From Ruminiclostridium sp. (GTDB taxonomy: Bacteria; Bacillota; Clostridia; Oscillospirales; Ruminococcaceae), in assembly GCA_017465545.1 (NCBI GenBank), contig JAFTVY010000077.1, positions 1 to 32,533 on the forward strand: a DNA stretch of 32,533 nucleotides. The letters are read 5' to 3'. Positions 1-7,942 of the stretch are shown one piece after another. The notes below the pieces were generated by a model. It worked only from the letters and a program-made list of their open reading frames with translations. It was not told the origin of the DNA and searched no databases. Positions within the stretch are counted from its first letter, which is position 1. Every line of letters begins with the position of its first letter. Made by a program: the position numbers and the translations under genes.

Positions 1-144
1 CTCCTTCGTCGCATTAAGAACCTCACGCCGTTCCCGAAATCGGAGATTTCGACGGCTGAGAGAACCTTGATGCTCCTTCGTCGCATTAAGAACCTCACGC
101 CGTTCCCGAAATCGAAGATTTCGACGGCTGAGAGAACATTGAAA
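1..144. repeat. Two tandem copies of a 72-bp hairpin-forming repeat
   Basis: Copies at 1-72 and 73-144 are nearly identical; visible differences are cgg/cga in the loop region and small changes at the 3' end. Each copy can fold: a 7-bp stem CGAAATC/GATTTCG is enclosed by GCCGT/ACGGC and CTCA/TGAG. The array starts at the window edge, so more copies may lie to the left. No coding frame is supported. Confidence 0.8.
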
Positions 145-152
145 TGTATATT

Positions 153-206
153 CGACGCTTTGCGTCGGCAACCTGACACAAAGCTTATGGGAACAAGTTC
201 CCATAA
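153..206. repeat. Two further short palindromes
   Basis: CGACGC/GCGTCG (153-167) and a 10-bp perfect stem TTATGGGAAC/GTTCCCATAA with a two-base gap (185-206) follow the tandem repeat. They continue the hairpin-rich intergenic tract. No gene is seen in 1-338. Confidence 0.6.
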
Positions 207-255
207 TATAAATTATAGCAAGTATATAGTAAATAATCAATGACATAAGCAACGT

Positions 256-291
256 AAAGCCACTTTTGACATTAAAATCAAAAGTGGCTTT
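256..291 (-). terminator. Perfect 14-bp hairpin downstream of the minus-strand gene
   Basis: AAAGCCACTTTTGA (256-269) pairs perfectly with TCAAAAGTGGCTTT (278-291) across an 8-base loop. It lies 48 bases past the stop codon of the minus-strand gene ending at 339 and could end that transcript. The T-run after the stem is short in both directions, so efficiency is uncertain. Confidence 0.6.
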
Positions 292-338
292 GTAATGCTT
301 CTATATCGTTGCCTGACTTAATGCGTAGTGGGGATTTC

Positions 339-1232
339 TTATATAATCGGGGAGATCAGATCCATTCCGAGCATATCGAAAACAAGTCTGTAAATAAAGG
401 CTATAAATACACCTGCCATAAAGGAAAGGAAGTTTGCCGCAAGGGTATAGAATATTATTGTCGATACGCTTACCTTTTCCGCTTCACCTCTATTGAAGGC
501 AATAAGATATACTACCGTTTCTATTACGCCTATTGCAAGCTCAAGACCTATATAGCATATAAGATACGTAAGGATATCCTTGTTTATCAGAAGGAGATTC
601 AGCGCAAGGTTAAGCCCCAGCTGGGTTACAAGATTTGTAATCAGGATAATTAAGAATCTTCTCTTGTTAAGGAACTTTGTTGCAAAATATATTTCTATAA
701 AAAGGGTGATTATGATACGAAGGGCAAAGCCGATAAACTCACGGAGGTAGCTGTATTCTGCAGAGACTGTAAGCGTCATTTCCGATAAGGCTTTATTATC
801 GGGAGATATACCCGTCATATCTATGCTGAAATAGCTATCGAAGGCGTAGACGCTACACTTTTCGCTGACAAGGAATAAATCGTGTGCGGGATAGTAGAGC
901 AGGATCTTGAAATCCGGGGGAGGGTAGTAGCCCCAGGTAAGGCTTTTCTTTTCGCTTACCTTGAAATAATGCATCAGATAATAATATCCGTCCTTGTCCT
1001 TGTACCCTGCAAAGGCTCCGTCGATGCCTTCGGGAGGCTCTTCGCCTTCCCAGGCAGAATATGGTCCTGTACTGCTGTGTGATGATAAAAGCGTAGCGTA
1101 GCATTCTTCGTCAGACAGATTCTCAAAATTTACTATCGTGCTTGGCTTTGGCCCTGTATCCGCAAAGGCGGTAACTGACATGGTTATGCACGCCAGCATA
1201 AAGGTTATAAGTAAAGTGATGGCTTTTTTCAT
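339..1232 (-). CDS. Secreted-domain membrane protein, function unknown
   Basis: 297 residues. An N-terminal signal peptide (about 1-24, ending near AFA) is followed by an ADTGPKPS motif, an extracytoplasmic domain of about 135 residues rich in aromatics, and four predicted membrane helices (about 165-187, 193-216, 220-246 and 255-284). The ATG has a good ribosome binding site (GGGAGGTG on the minus strand). I recall proteins with a signal peptide plus TGPKPS and a four-helix C-terminus as uncharacterised in Clostridia, but cannot assign a function; the architecture suggests a surface sensor or envelope component. It is the last gene of the minus-strand pair and is separated from the upstream gene by a hairpin terminator, so it is probably transcribed alone. 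Confidence 0.75.
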   Translation of the reverse strand: MKKAITLLITFMLACITMSVTAFADTGPKPSTIVNFENLSDEECYATLLSSHSSTGPYSAWEGEEPPEGIDGAFAGYKDKDGYYYLMHYFKVSEKKSLTWGYYPPPDFKILLYYPAHDLFLVSEKCSVYAFDSYFSIDMTGISPDNKALSEMTLTVSAEYSYLREFIGFALRIIITLFIEIYFATKFLNKRRFLIILITNLVTQLGLNLALNLLLINKDILTYLICYIGLELAIGVIETVVYLIAFNRGEAEKVSVSTIIFYTLAANFLSFMAGVFIAFIYRLVFDMLGMDLISPII

Positions 1233-1286
1233 AACGCACCTCCCGTAGCTTTATTTTATTATACATAAAGGGGAAGAATTTGTCAA

Positions 1287-1320
1287 ATAAAAAAGGGACG
1301 TAAGCATTTTACGTCCCTTT
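1287..1320 (-). terminator. Rho-independent terminator of the zinc-ribbon membrane protein gene
   Basis: The stem AAAGGGACGTAA (1292-1303) with TTACGTCCCTTT (1309-1320) is followed, reading the minus strand, by a run of Ts. It lies 12 bases past the stop codon of the 1332-2624 gene. Confidence 0.85.
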
Positions 1321-1331
1321 GCTGTATTCAG

Positions 1332-2624
1332 TTATTCTACCTTTGTTCCGCAAATCATACAGAAGCGGGAGTCGTCGGCAAGCACGGCGTTACAGCCTTT
1401 GCAGGTTCTGCTTTGTGGCTTTGCCGGTGTTCCGCAGTTTATACAGAATGCACCACCGCCGAGGGGTGTACCGCAGTTCATACAGAACAGCGGTTTGTCG
1501 TTTGTTACCGTATTTTCCGCAGGGGGAGTAGCTACAAGATTCAGTATCTTGTTTTCGTCGATGGGTTTTTCCTCTGCAGGAGTTTCCACTACTACGGGAA
1601 CAGCCTCTGCTGTAGCTTCGGGAGTTTCCACCACTACGGGAACAACCTCTGCTGTAGCTTCGGGAGTTTCCACTACTACGGGAACAGCCTCTGCTGTAGC
1701 TTCGGGAGTTTCTACTACTTCGGGAACAGCCTCTGCTGTAGCTTCGGGAGTTTCCACTACTTCGGGAACAGCCTCTGCCGTAGCTTCGGGAGTTTCCGCT
1801 ACTTCGGGAACAGCCTCTGCCGTAGCTTCGGGAGTTTCGGCTACTTCGGGAACAGCCTCTGCCGTAGCTTCGGGAGTTTCGGATACTTCGGGAACAGCTT
1901 CTGCTGTAGCTTCGGGAGTTTCCGCTGTTTCGGGAACAACCTCTGCTGTAGCTTCGGGAGTTTCTACTGTTTCGGGAACAAGCTTCTGAATAGGAGCTTC
2001 GTCTATGGGTGAGTTATCCTGAACCGTCTGAACGGGTTCGGCTACGGGTACGGGAGCAGGAATCGGAGCGGGCGCAGGAACGGGATTCTGCACGGGCTGA
2101 TTCATATTAACAGGTGTGCTGTTTGCAGGAGCCATAAGCTGTGCAAATATGCTGTTTCTTGCCCTTCTGGAGCTTCTCTGGGCGATGCTTGAAACAATAA
2201 CTGCGATAAAACCGATAGCCGCAGGTACGAAAACGGTCAGAGTGTAGAATATGAAGGGCAGTCTTGTATTAAGATTTTCCGTATCTATCTGAATGCCGAA
2301 TTTGTGTGGTGCTAAGAATATACCGCAGGTGAGGTCTCTTATCGTTCCGATAATGCCGTCGCCCTGATAAACAAAAAGTTCAGGGCTTGTAGCTACCAGT
2401 CCTATGATAGCGGCATATACCACGGTAAGCAGTATGCTTGCTACAAGTGTGATGATGGACGTGGTCTTGCTTACGGCATAGAGTCCTCTGTTCTTCTTGC
2501 CGAAAAGGCATATGGCAAGTACCAGCGTGATAATTGCAAAAAGCAGTAATGAAGCGCCCACGATGGTGATTATGAAGGGAGCTGTCATATACTGTCCGTA
2601 ATATTCAAAATAATCTTTGTTCAT
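1332..2624 (-). CDS. Three-helix membrane protein with 14-residue tandem repeats and double zinc ribbon
   Basis: 430 residues. There are three predicted membrane helices (about 16-41, 53-77 and 124-147), then a Pro/Ala/Val-rich linker (about 178-200). Nine near-identical 14-residue repeats (consensus VPEVxETPEATAEA, about 216-341) and a partial tenth follow. The C-terminus has two zinc ribbons of CxxC pairs: C381/C384 with C394/C397, and C408/C411 with C422/C425. The long acidic, Pro/Thr-rich repeat probably forms a flexible stalk that holds the zinc ribbons away from the membrane. Zinc-ribbon membrane proteins of this kind are common and mostly uncharacterised in Firmicutes. The start has a clear AAAGGAAA ribosome binding site. 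The gene is divergent from glmS. Function unknown. Confidence 0.85.
   Translation of the reverse strand: MNKDYFEYYGQYMTAPFIITIVGASLLLFAIITLVLAICLFGKKNRGLYAVSKTTSIITLVASILLTVVYAAIIGLVATSPELFVYQGDGIIGTIRDLTCGIFLAPHKFGIQIDTENLNTRLPFIFYTLTVFVPAAIGFIAVIVSSIAQRSSRRARNSIFAQLMAPANSTPVNMNQPVQNPVPAPAPIPAPVPVAEPVQTVQDNSPIDEAPIQKLVPETVETPEATAEVVPETAETPEATAEAVPEVSETPEATAEAVPEVAETPEATAEAVPEVAETPEATAEAVPEVVETPEATAEAVPEVVETPEATAEAVPVVVETPEATAEVVPVVVETPEATAEAVPVVVETPAEEKPIDENKILNLVATPPAENTVTNDKPLFCMNCGTPLGGGAFCINCGTPAKPQSRTCKGCNAVLADDSRFCMICGTKVE
1578..1979 (-). repeat. 42-bp in-frame tandem repeat (9 copies plus a partial)
   Basis: A 42-base unit, read on the minus strand as VPEVxETPEATAEA, repeats about nine times inside the zinc-ribbon protein gene. 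Neighbouring copies are most alike (VPVVVETPEATAE at the 3' end, VPEVxETPEATAEA in the middle), as expected from local duplication and slippage. The period is a multiple of three, so copy-number change keeps the frame. Confidence 0.95.
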
Positions 2625-2679
2625 AGCGTAATTTCCTTTCGTTACGTGTCAAAAAATCTGATTTAATTTTATCACAAAG

Positions 2680-2688
2680 ATTATACCA
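2680..2688 (-). promoter_or_regulatory. Extended -10 (TGGTATAAT) for the zinc-ribbon protein gene
   Basis: On the minus strand TGGTATAAT matches an extended -10 about 55 bases before the start codon. No good -35 is seen at 17 bases, which is tolerable with an extended -10. Confidence 0.5.
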
Positions 2689-2714
2689 TGTCAACAGAAA
2701 ATTAAGGCGAACTA

Positions 2715-2743
2715 TTGATATAAATAAAAAAATATGTTATAAT
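2715..2743 (+). promoter_or_regulatory. Sigma-A promoter of glmS
   Basis: TTGATA (2715-2720), a 17-base spacer and TATAAT (2738-2743), with TG one base upstream of the -10. The predicted transcript has a leader of about 90 bases. The leader carries a weak CGGCAA/TTGCCG inverted repeat around 2769-2801, but nothing resembling the glmS ribozyme. Confidence 0.8.
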
Positions 2744-2840
2744 CATTATAAGTATTCTGAATTAATACGGCAAAAAACGAATATATAAATAATATATTGC
2801 CGTCATATCGGCAAAATGAAAAGAAAGGAAATTTTTACTT

Positions 2841-4664
2841 ATGTGCGGAATCGTTGGATACGTTGGTGAAAAGCAGTGTACGGATATTCTTGTAGGAGCT
2901 TTACAGAAGCTTGAATACAGAGGCTATGACTCTGCGGGTATAGCTGTTTTCAGCAACGAAAGAATAAAGACAATAAAGGCAAAGGGCAAGATTGCGGAGG
3001 GACTTATCGAGCGTCTTAAAAGCGAAGGCCCCTATGCCGCTACCACAGGTATAGGTCATACAAGATGGGCAACCCACGGAGAGCCCAGCGATATAAACAG
3101 CCATCCTATCGGAAACGGCAGAGTGTGTATCGTTCATAACGGCATTATCGAAAACTACCGCAAGGTGAAGGAATTCCTGACAGACAAGGGCTACGGCTTT
3201 GAAAGTGAGACCGATACCGAGACTGTCGCAAAGCTTCTTGACTACAACTACAGCGGTAATCCTATTGATACCATTATAAAGACTATTGCAGATATTGAGG
3301 GCGCATATGCTCTTGGTATCATTTTCAGAGAACATAAGGAGCATATCTATGCGGTAAGAAAGGAAAGCCCCCTTATCGTCGGCAAGGGCGAGGGAGAGAT
3401 GTTCATCGCTTCCGACGTTACCGCAATAATCGAGCATACCAAGGAATATTACCTTTTGGAGCAGGGCGAGATTGCCGACATCACAAAGGACGGAGTAAAG
3501 TTCTATGACGTGCATAAGAACCCCATCGAGAAGGAAATTCAGGTGGCTGACTGGGACGTTTCTGCCGCAGAAAAGGGCGGCTACGCTCACTTTATGTTAA
3601 AGGAGATTGCAGAACAGCCCACCGCTCTTATGAATACCATTCATCCGAGAATCAAGGACGGTATGCCTGACTTTACCGAATGCTGTCTTACAGACGATAA
3701 GCTGAGAAAGTATCATCATATCTATATCGTCGGATGTGGCTCTGCAATGCACGCAGGTATTATCGGTAAGTACGTTATAGAATCCCTTGCACGTACTCCC
3801 GTAATAGTTGATATTGCGTCGGAATTCAAGTACAGAAGCCCTCTGCTTACTCCCGAGGATTTAGTGGTTATAATCTCCCAGTCGGGCGAGACCGCAGATA
3901 CCAAGGCGGCACTCAAGCTTGCAAACGACGTAGGAGCTGATACTCTTGCCATAGTGAACGTTGTAGGCTCCTCAATTGCAAGAGAAGCAAAAATGGTAAT
4001 GTATACCCTTGCAGGCCCTGAAATCTCCGTATGCTCCACAAAGGCGTATATGGTACAGGCGGCATTTATGTATCTGCTCGCCTTCAGAGTAGCCTATGCA
4101 AGAAGCAGAATAGACGAAGCAACCTGCAAGCAGTTAGTTGCAGAAATGCTGGAGATTCCCGCAAAGGTACAGACCTGTGTTGACAATCAGGAGCAGTACC
4201 AGAGAGTAGCCTCCAAGCTCATCAGCGCAGACAGTCTGCTTTATATCGGCAGAGGTCTTGACTATGCGCTCAGTATGGAGGGTAGCCTTAAGCTGAAGGA
4301 AATTTCCTACATCCATTCCGAAAGCTACGCCGCAGGCGAATTAAAGCACGGCACTATCTCCCTTATCGACGAGGGTATGCCGGTCATTGCCGTTGCAACT
4401 CAGGATAATCTGCTTGACAAGACCTTAAGCAACGTCAAGGAAGTAAAATCCCGTGGCGCTACCGTTATCCTTGTATGTAAGGAGGATATGGATATCAGCG
4501 GCTGTGGTGTTGATTATCCCGTATATCTGCCCGTTGCAAGAGACGTGCTTATGCCCCTTGTGGCGGTAGTTCCCTTACAGCTTATCGCATATTATACAGC
4601 GGTACTGAAGGACTGCGACGTGGATCACCCCAGAAACTTAGCAAAATCAGTTACCGTAGAATAA
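2841..4664 (+). CDS. glmS: Glutamine-fructose-6-phosphate aminotransferase (isomerizing)
   Basis: 607 residues, the usual length. GlmS makes glucosamine-6-phosphate from fructose-6-phosphate and glutamine, the first step towards UDP-GlcNAc for peptidoglycan; it is cytoplasmic. The protein starts MCGIVGY, giving the N-terminal nucleophile Cys after Met removal, and has the class-II glutaminase motif RWATHG (75-80) and oxyanion NG (100-101). Two SIS domains follow, with VGCGSA at 297-302 and SQSGETADT at 346-354. The C-terminus ends DHPRNLAKSVTVE, a family hallmark. The ATG follows an AAAGGAA ribosome binding site. It is the first gene of a probable three-gene operon, with the FkbM-type gene 18 bases downstream. 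Confidence 0.98.
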   Translation: MCGIVGYVGEKQCTDILVGALQKLEYRGYDSAGIAVFSNERIKTIKAKGKIAEGLIERLKSEGPYAATTGIGHTRWATHGEPSDINSHPIGNGRVCIVHNGIIENYRKVKEFLTDKGYGFESETDTETVAKLLDYNYSGNPIDTIIKTIADIEGAYALGIIFREHKEHIYAVRKESPLIVGKGEGEMFIASDVTAIIEHTKEYYLLEQGEIADITKDGVKFYDVHKNPIEKEIQVADWDVSAAEKGGYAHFMLKEIAEQPTALMNTIHPRIKDGMPDFTECCLTDDKLRKYHHIYIVGCGSAMHAGIIGKYVIESLARTPVIVDIASEFKYRSPLLTPEDLVVIISQSGETADTKAALKLANDVGADTLAIVNVVGSSIAREAKMVMYTLAGPEISVCSTKAYMVQAAFMYLLAFRVAYARSRIDEATCKQLVAEMLEIPAKVQTCVDNQEQYQRVASKLISADSLLYIGRGLDYALSMEGSLKLKEISYIHSESYAAGELKHGTISLIDEGMPVIAVATQDNLLDKTLSNVKEVKSRGATVILVCKEDMDISGCGVDYPVYLPVARDVLMPLVAVVPLQLIAYYTAVLKDCDVDHPRNLAKSVTVE

Positions 4665-4682
4665 ACCGAAAGGAAGTCCGTA

Positions 4683-5771
4683 ATGCTGAACACTGCACCT
4701 TATCTGCCCTTATGGGACAGACTGAAAATTTCAACAAAGCCTGTCATCATCTACGGAATGGGCGACGGCGCACAGAAAATACTTAACGTTATGGAGCAGA
4801 AGGGAATAAAGCCCTCCGGCTTTATGGCAAGCGACGAGTTTGTCCGTGGTCACAGCTTCGCAGGCTTTGAGGTAAAGAAGCTTTCAGATATTGAAAAGGA
4901 GTTCGGAGCGGTTACTATACTTGTAGCCTTCGGTACTTCTATCCCTGAGGTTATGGAGCGTATAAAGGAAATCTCGGTAAAGCAGGAGCTTTACGCCCCT
5001 GACGTTCCGGTTATCGGCGGCGGACTTTTCGATAAGGATTATTTTGCTGAAAACGAAGATAAGATAAACGAAGTCTATGAGATGCTGGCGGATGATAAAT
5101 CAAGAGAGGTTTTCGAGGGCTGGCTGAATTACAGACTTACCGGCAGAATCAACTTCCTGCTTGATAACCAGACCGACAAGGCGGAAGCCTACGAGCTTTT
5201 AAGTCTTACGGAGGATGAGATATACGCCGATTTAGGTGCATATACCGGTGATACCGTTTCGGAGTTCTTAGAAGTGACAGGCTATAAATTCAGCAGGATA
5301 TATGCGGTTGAGCCTGACGCAAGAAATTATGCAAAGATGAAGAGAAATCATTATAAATTAAGTCCCTATGATTTCTATACCTATAACGCAGGTGCCTGGA
5401 ATGAGGACTGCGTAAAGCAGTTTGTACAGAAGGGTGGAAGAAATTCCTCTCTTATCCCTTACGAAAAGGGAAGACCTATAAACCCCTCTATGCTCCGTGA
5501 TATTGAAATGAGAAGCCTTGACAGTATTCTTGGCGGAAATCCCGCAACCCTTATAAAATATGACGTTGAGGGTAGCGAGAGCGAAGCCATCGACGGCTCA
5601 AGGGAAACTATTATAAAATATAAGCCGAAGCTCATCGTATCCCTTTATCACAGAACGGAAGATATGTTCGCCTTACCTCTTAAAATAAAGCAGATAAGAG
5701 GCGACTATAAATTCTATTTAAGACAGCATCCCTATATCCCTGCCTGGGATATGAATCTTTACTGCATTTAA
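4683..5771 (+). CDS. FkbM-family SAM-dependent methyltransferase with N-terminal Rossmann-like domain
   Basis: 362 residues. Residues 18-110 look like a nucleotide-binding Rossmann-type domain (YGMGDGAQKIL at 24-34). The C-terminal half is a class-I methyltransferase of the FkbM type: motif I DLGAYTGDT (183-191), the acidic motif VEPD (209-212), MRSLDSIL (276-283) and IKYDVEGSE (291-299). FkbM proteins methylate hydroxyls, often of sugars in antibiotics, exopolysaccharides or glycans; the substrate here is unknown. It starts 18 bases after glmS with its own AAAGGAAG site, so it is probably co-transcribed with amino-sugar synthesis. That makes a surface-glycan substrate plausible, but this is inference. 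Confidence 0.85.
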   Translation: MLNTAPYLPLWDRLKISTKPVIIYGMGDGAQKILNVMEQKGIKPSGFMASDEFVRGHSFAGFEVKKLSDIEKEFGAVTILVAFGTSIPEVMERIKEISVKQELYAPDVPVIGGGLFDKDYFAENEDKINEVYEMLADDKSREVFEGWLNYRLTGRINFLLDNQTDKAEAYELLSLTEDEIYADLGAYTGDTVSEFLEVTGYKFSRIYAVEPDARNYAKMKRNHYKLSPYDFYTYNAGAWNEDCVKQFVQKGGRNSSLIPYEKGRPINPSMLRDIEMRSLDSILGGNPATLIKYDVEGSESEAIDGSRETIIKYKPKLIVSLYHRTEDMFALPLKIKQIRGDYKFYLRQHPYIPAWDMNLYCI

Positions 5772-5793
5772 GCTCTCTGAAAGGAAGTAGAAA

Positions 5794-6507
5794 ATGAAAA
5801 AAGCAGTTCTTATTTTACTTATTATACTTGTAACACTCGGTATCGGGCTTATACTCTATATGCAGTTTACAAAGACAAATCCCGTTTTTGCAGGCAGCGA
5901 AAAGGCGGTAGTATACGAAGGACAGTCCATCAGTGTAAGTAATAAGTATTACGCCGGCCTTGCAAAGGCTGAGGTGGATACTGCACTTTACGATATGGAA
6001 GAGGGTATCGAAGGCGCACAGACAGCCTATGACGCTATATTAGCAAAGGGTACGCCGGTATTCAATCCTACCTTCTTTATTAATATGATGTACAACGGTG
6101 CGGATTATTTCAGGGTTATGGGCGAGGCCACAGACGAGCTTCTCCCCGGTCAGCAGCAGGTAGGCTTCTTCTGTCACGATCTTACCCTTAACGTCTACAC
6201 AGACGGCAACAGCCAGATATTATCCGCCCGTAGCCTTATGCCTACAGAGCTTAAGGAAATGCTGGTAACTCTCCCCGTCATTGCTGACGATGGACTTTCG
6301 GCAAATATCAAGTGCGACAAGACAACTACCTTTGATATGAATCTCGCTTTCCTTGACGGAAAGACCAGTTCTGTAGTTACCTTTGAGTGGACCTACGACG
6401 TAAAGAACAGCGCACCGCTCAATTTATCGGGAATAAATGAACAATCTTTAATCGTAGATGTCATATTTACCCTGGAAGATGGGGTAGTTTCTGCCCATTT
6501 TGCATAA
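5794..6507 (+). CDS. N-terminally anchored extracytoplasmic protein, unknown
   Basis: 237 residues. One strongly hydrophobic segment (about 4-24) after MKK acts as an uncleaved anchor or signal peptide; no lipobox Cys is seen. The remaining 210 residues are hydrophilic and should lie outside the membrane. I recognise no motif or family. It begins 22 bases after the methyltransferase gene with an AAAGGAAG site, so it looks like the third member of the glmS operon. The stop codon runs straight into an 11-bp inverted repeat. Confidence 0.75.
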   Translation: MKKAVLILLIILVTLGIGLILYMQFTKTNPVFAGSEKAVVYEGQSISVSNKYYAGLAKAEVDTALYDMEEGIEGAQTAYDAILAKGTPVFNPTFFINMMYNGADYFRVMGEATDELLPGQQQVGFFCHDLTLNVYTDGNSQILSARSLMPTELKEMLVTLPVIADDGLSANIKCDKTTTFDMNLAFLDGKTSSVVTFEWTYDVKNSAPLNLSGINEQSLIVDVIFTLEDGVVSAHFA

Positions 6508-6542
6508 ATTTTGCAAGAATCGAAAAAACTACTTGCAAAATT
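6507..6542. repeat. 11-bp inverted repeat overlapping a -35 element
   Basis: AATTTTGCAAG (6507-6517) and CTTGCAAAATT (6532-6542) are perfect inverted copies 14 bases apart. The right arm contains the -35 hexamer TTGCAA of the aminotransferase promoter. No T-run follows, so an operator is at least as likely as a terminator. Confidence 0.6.
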
Positions 6543-6561
6543 CCCGTATATGTAATATAAT
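6533..6561 (+). promoter_or_regulatory. Sigma-A promoter of the aminotransferase gene
   Basis: TTGCAA (6533-6538), a 17-base spacer and a perfect TATAAT (6556-6561), 44 bases before the start codon. The ribosome binding site is GTGGGG at about 6592-6597. Confidence 0.8.
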
Positions 6562-6604
6562 AGTACACAGAGTAAAATAAAAATAAGTAAGTGGGGTTTT
6601 CAAA

Positions 6605-7864
6605 ATGGAAAGAAAAGAGATTGAAGCGGTAAAGCAGCAGGCTGAAGCACAGTACAAGGAGCTTCAGGCAAAGGGTTTAAAGCTTGATATGTCAAGAGGC
6701 AAGCCCGCTCCCAGTCAGCTTGATTTAACACTTGATATGCTGACACATTGCCTTGACGGCGAATGCATTTCTGCAAACGGAACAGACTGCCGTAACTATG
6801 GTATTCTTGACGGTATCAAGGAAGCAAAGGACTTATGTATGCCTATGCTCGGCGTAGGTGAGGATGAAATAATCATCGGCGGTAACTCCAGCCTTCAGCT
6901 TATGTACGATACCATTGCAAGAGCAATGCTTTTAGGCGTTCTCGGTAGTGACAAGCCCTGGAGCAAGAACGAAAAGGTTAAGTTCCTTTGTCCTGCTCCC
7001 GGCTATGACAGACACTTTGCAATCTGCCAGAGTATGGGCATTGAGATGATTACCGTTCCCTACAAGGCAGACGGCCCCGATATGGATATAGTAGAAAAGC
7101 TGGTTGCAGAGGATGAGCTTATCAAGGGTATCTGGTGTGTACCTATGTACAGCAACCCCGAGGGTATCACTTATTCTGACGAAGTGGTAAAGAGATTTGC
7201 AAACCTTTCTCCTAAGGCAAAGGATTTCAGAATCTTCTGGGATAATGCTTACTGTGTACATCACCTTACAGATACACCCGATACACTTTTAAATCTTTTA
7301 GATGAAGCAAAGAAGACAGGCAAGGAAAATATGGTGTTTATGTTTACCTCCACGTCAAAGATTTCCTTCCCCGGCGGCGGTCTTGCAGTAATCGGTGCAA
7401 GTGCGGCAAATATCGAATTCATCAAGAGCCAGATGACATATCAGACTATCGGCTTCGATAAGCTGAATCAGTTAAGACACGCAAGATTCTTCGGTAGCTT
7501 TGAGGGTATCAAGGCGCATATGTTAAAGCACAGAGAGATAATTGCTCCTAAGTTTGACATTGTACTTGATGCACTTGATAAGGAAATAGCTCCCCTTGAT
7601 TTCGGCAAGTGGCATAAGCCTAACGGTGGTTACTTTATTTCCTTCAACGGTCTTCCCGGTACTGCAAAGAGAACGGTTGAACTTTGCAAGAATGCAGGCG
7701 TAGTTCTTACAGGTGCAGGTGCAACATATCCTTATGGTATTGATCCTGAGGATAAGAATATCAGAATCGCTCCCACCTATCCCACAACCGACGAGCTTGC
7801 AATGGCTATGGAAGTATTCTGCGTAGCAGTAAAGCTTGCGGCTTGCGAAGCACTTTTAAAGTAA
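6605..7864 (+). CDS. PLP-dependent aminotransferase, AspT-like (probable aspartate aminotransferase)
   Basis: 419 residues, cytoplasmic. It strongly resembles the atypical aspartate aminotransferase of Corynebacterium glutamicum as I recall it. Shared landmarks are LDMSRGKP (27-34), NYGILDG (64-70), CPAPGYDRHF (129-138), the MYSNPEG loop (181-187), DNAY with D213 expected to contact the pyridine nitrogen, and TSTSK with K252 as the PLP Schiff-base lysine. The C-terminal GAGATYPYG region also fits. The likely reaction is aspartate plus 2-oxoglutarate to oxaloacetate plus glutamate; other 2-oxo acid substrates cannot be excluded. It has its own promoter and ends before a hairpin terminator, so it is probably monocistronic. 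Confidence 0.9.
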   Translation: MERKEIEAVKQQAEAQYKELQAKGLKLDMSRGKPAPSQLDLTLDMLTHCLDGECISANGTDCRNYGILDGIKEAKDLCMPMLGVGEDEIIIGGNSSLQLMYDTIARAMLLGVLGSDKPWSKNEKVKFLCPAPGYDRHFAICQSMGIEMITVPYKADGPDMDIVEKLVAEDELIKGIWCVPMYSNPEGITYSDEVVKRFANLSPKAKDFRIFWDNAYCVHHLTDTPDTLLNLLDEAKKTGKENMVFMFTSTSKISFPGGGLAVIGASAANIEFIKSQMTYQTIGFDKLNQLRHARFFGSFEGIKAHMLKHREIIAPKFDIVLDALDKEIAPLDFGKWHKPNGGYFISFNGLPGTAKRTVELCKNAGVVLTGAGATYPYGIDPEDKNIRIAPTYPTTDELAMAMEVFCVAVKLAACEALLK

Positions 7865-7866
7865 GC

Positions 7867-7895
7867 TTGAAATAATCGGAAAAATATGATATAAT
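7867..7895 (+). promoter_or_regulatory. Promoter of tRNA-Arg, placed before the upstream gene's terminator
   Basis: TTGAAA (7867-7872), a 17-base spacer and TATAAT (7890-7895), with TGa giving an extended -10. The -35 begins two bases after the aminotransferase stop codon. Initiation near 7902 would start inside the left arm of the following hairpin. Confidence 0.7.
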
Positions 7896-7898
7896 GAT

Positions 7899-7926
7899 AA
7901 AGCGGATAGTAAAATCTATCCGCTTT
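7899..7926 (+). terminator. Hairpin after the aminotransferase gene
   Basis: AAAGCGGATAG (7899-7909) pairs perfectly with CTATCCGCTTT (7916-7926) over a 6-base loop. An A/T-rich stretch rather than a clean T-run follows. Confidence 0.7.
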
Positions 7927-7942
7927 GAATATATTTTAATAT

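Noticed and set aside
309-653. 114-codon plus-strand ORF at the left end
   Set aside because: It is antisense to the 3' end of the minus-strand membrane protein, Lys/Tyr-rich, and has no ribosome binding site.
1399-2012. Two long plus-strand ORFs with 14-residue repeats
   Set aside because: They are antisense readings of the 42-bp repeat, which stays open in several frames because its period is a multiple of three. The minus-strand frame has a ribosome binding site, membrane helices and zinc ribbons.
2744-2840. glmS ribozyme in the glmS leader
   Set aside because: The leader is only about 90 bases and A/T-rich; I see none of the conserved GC-rich ribozyme core.
2901-3590. 229-codon minus-strand ORF
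   Set aside because: It lies wholly inside glmS in antisense, with no ribosome binding site and no recognisable protein character.
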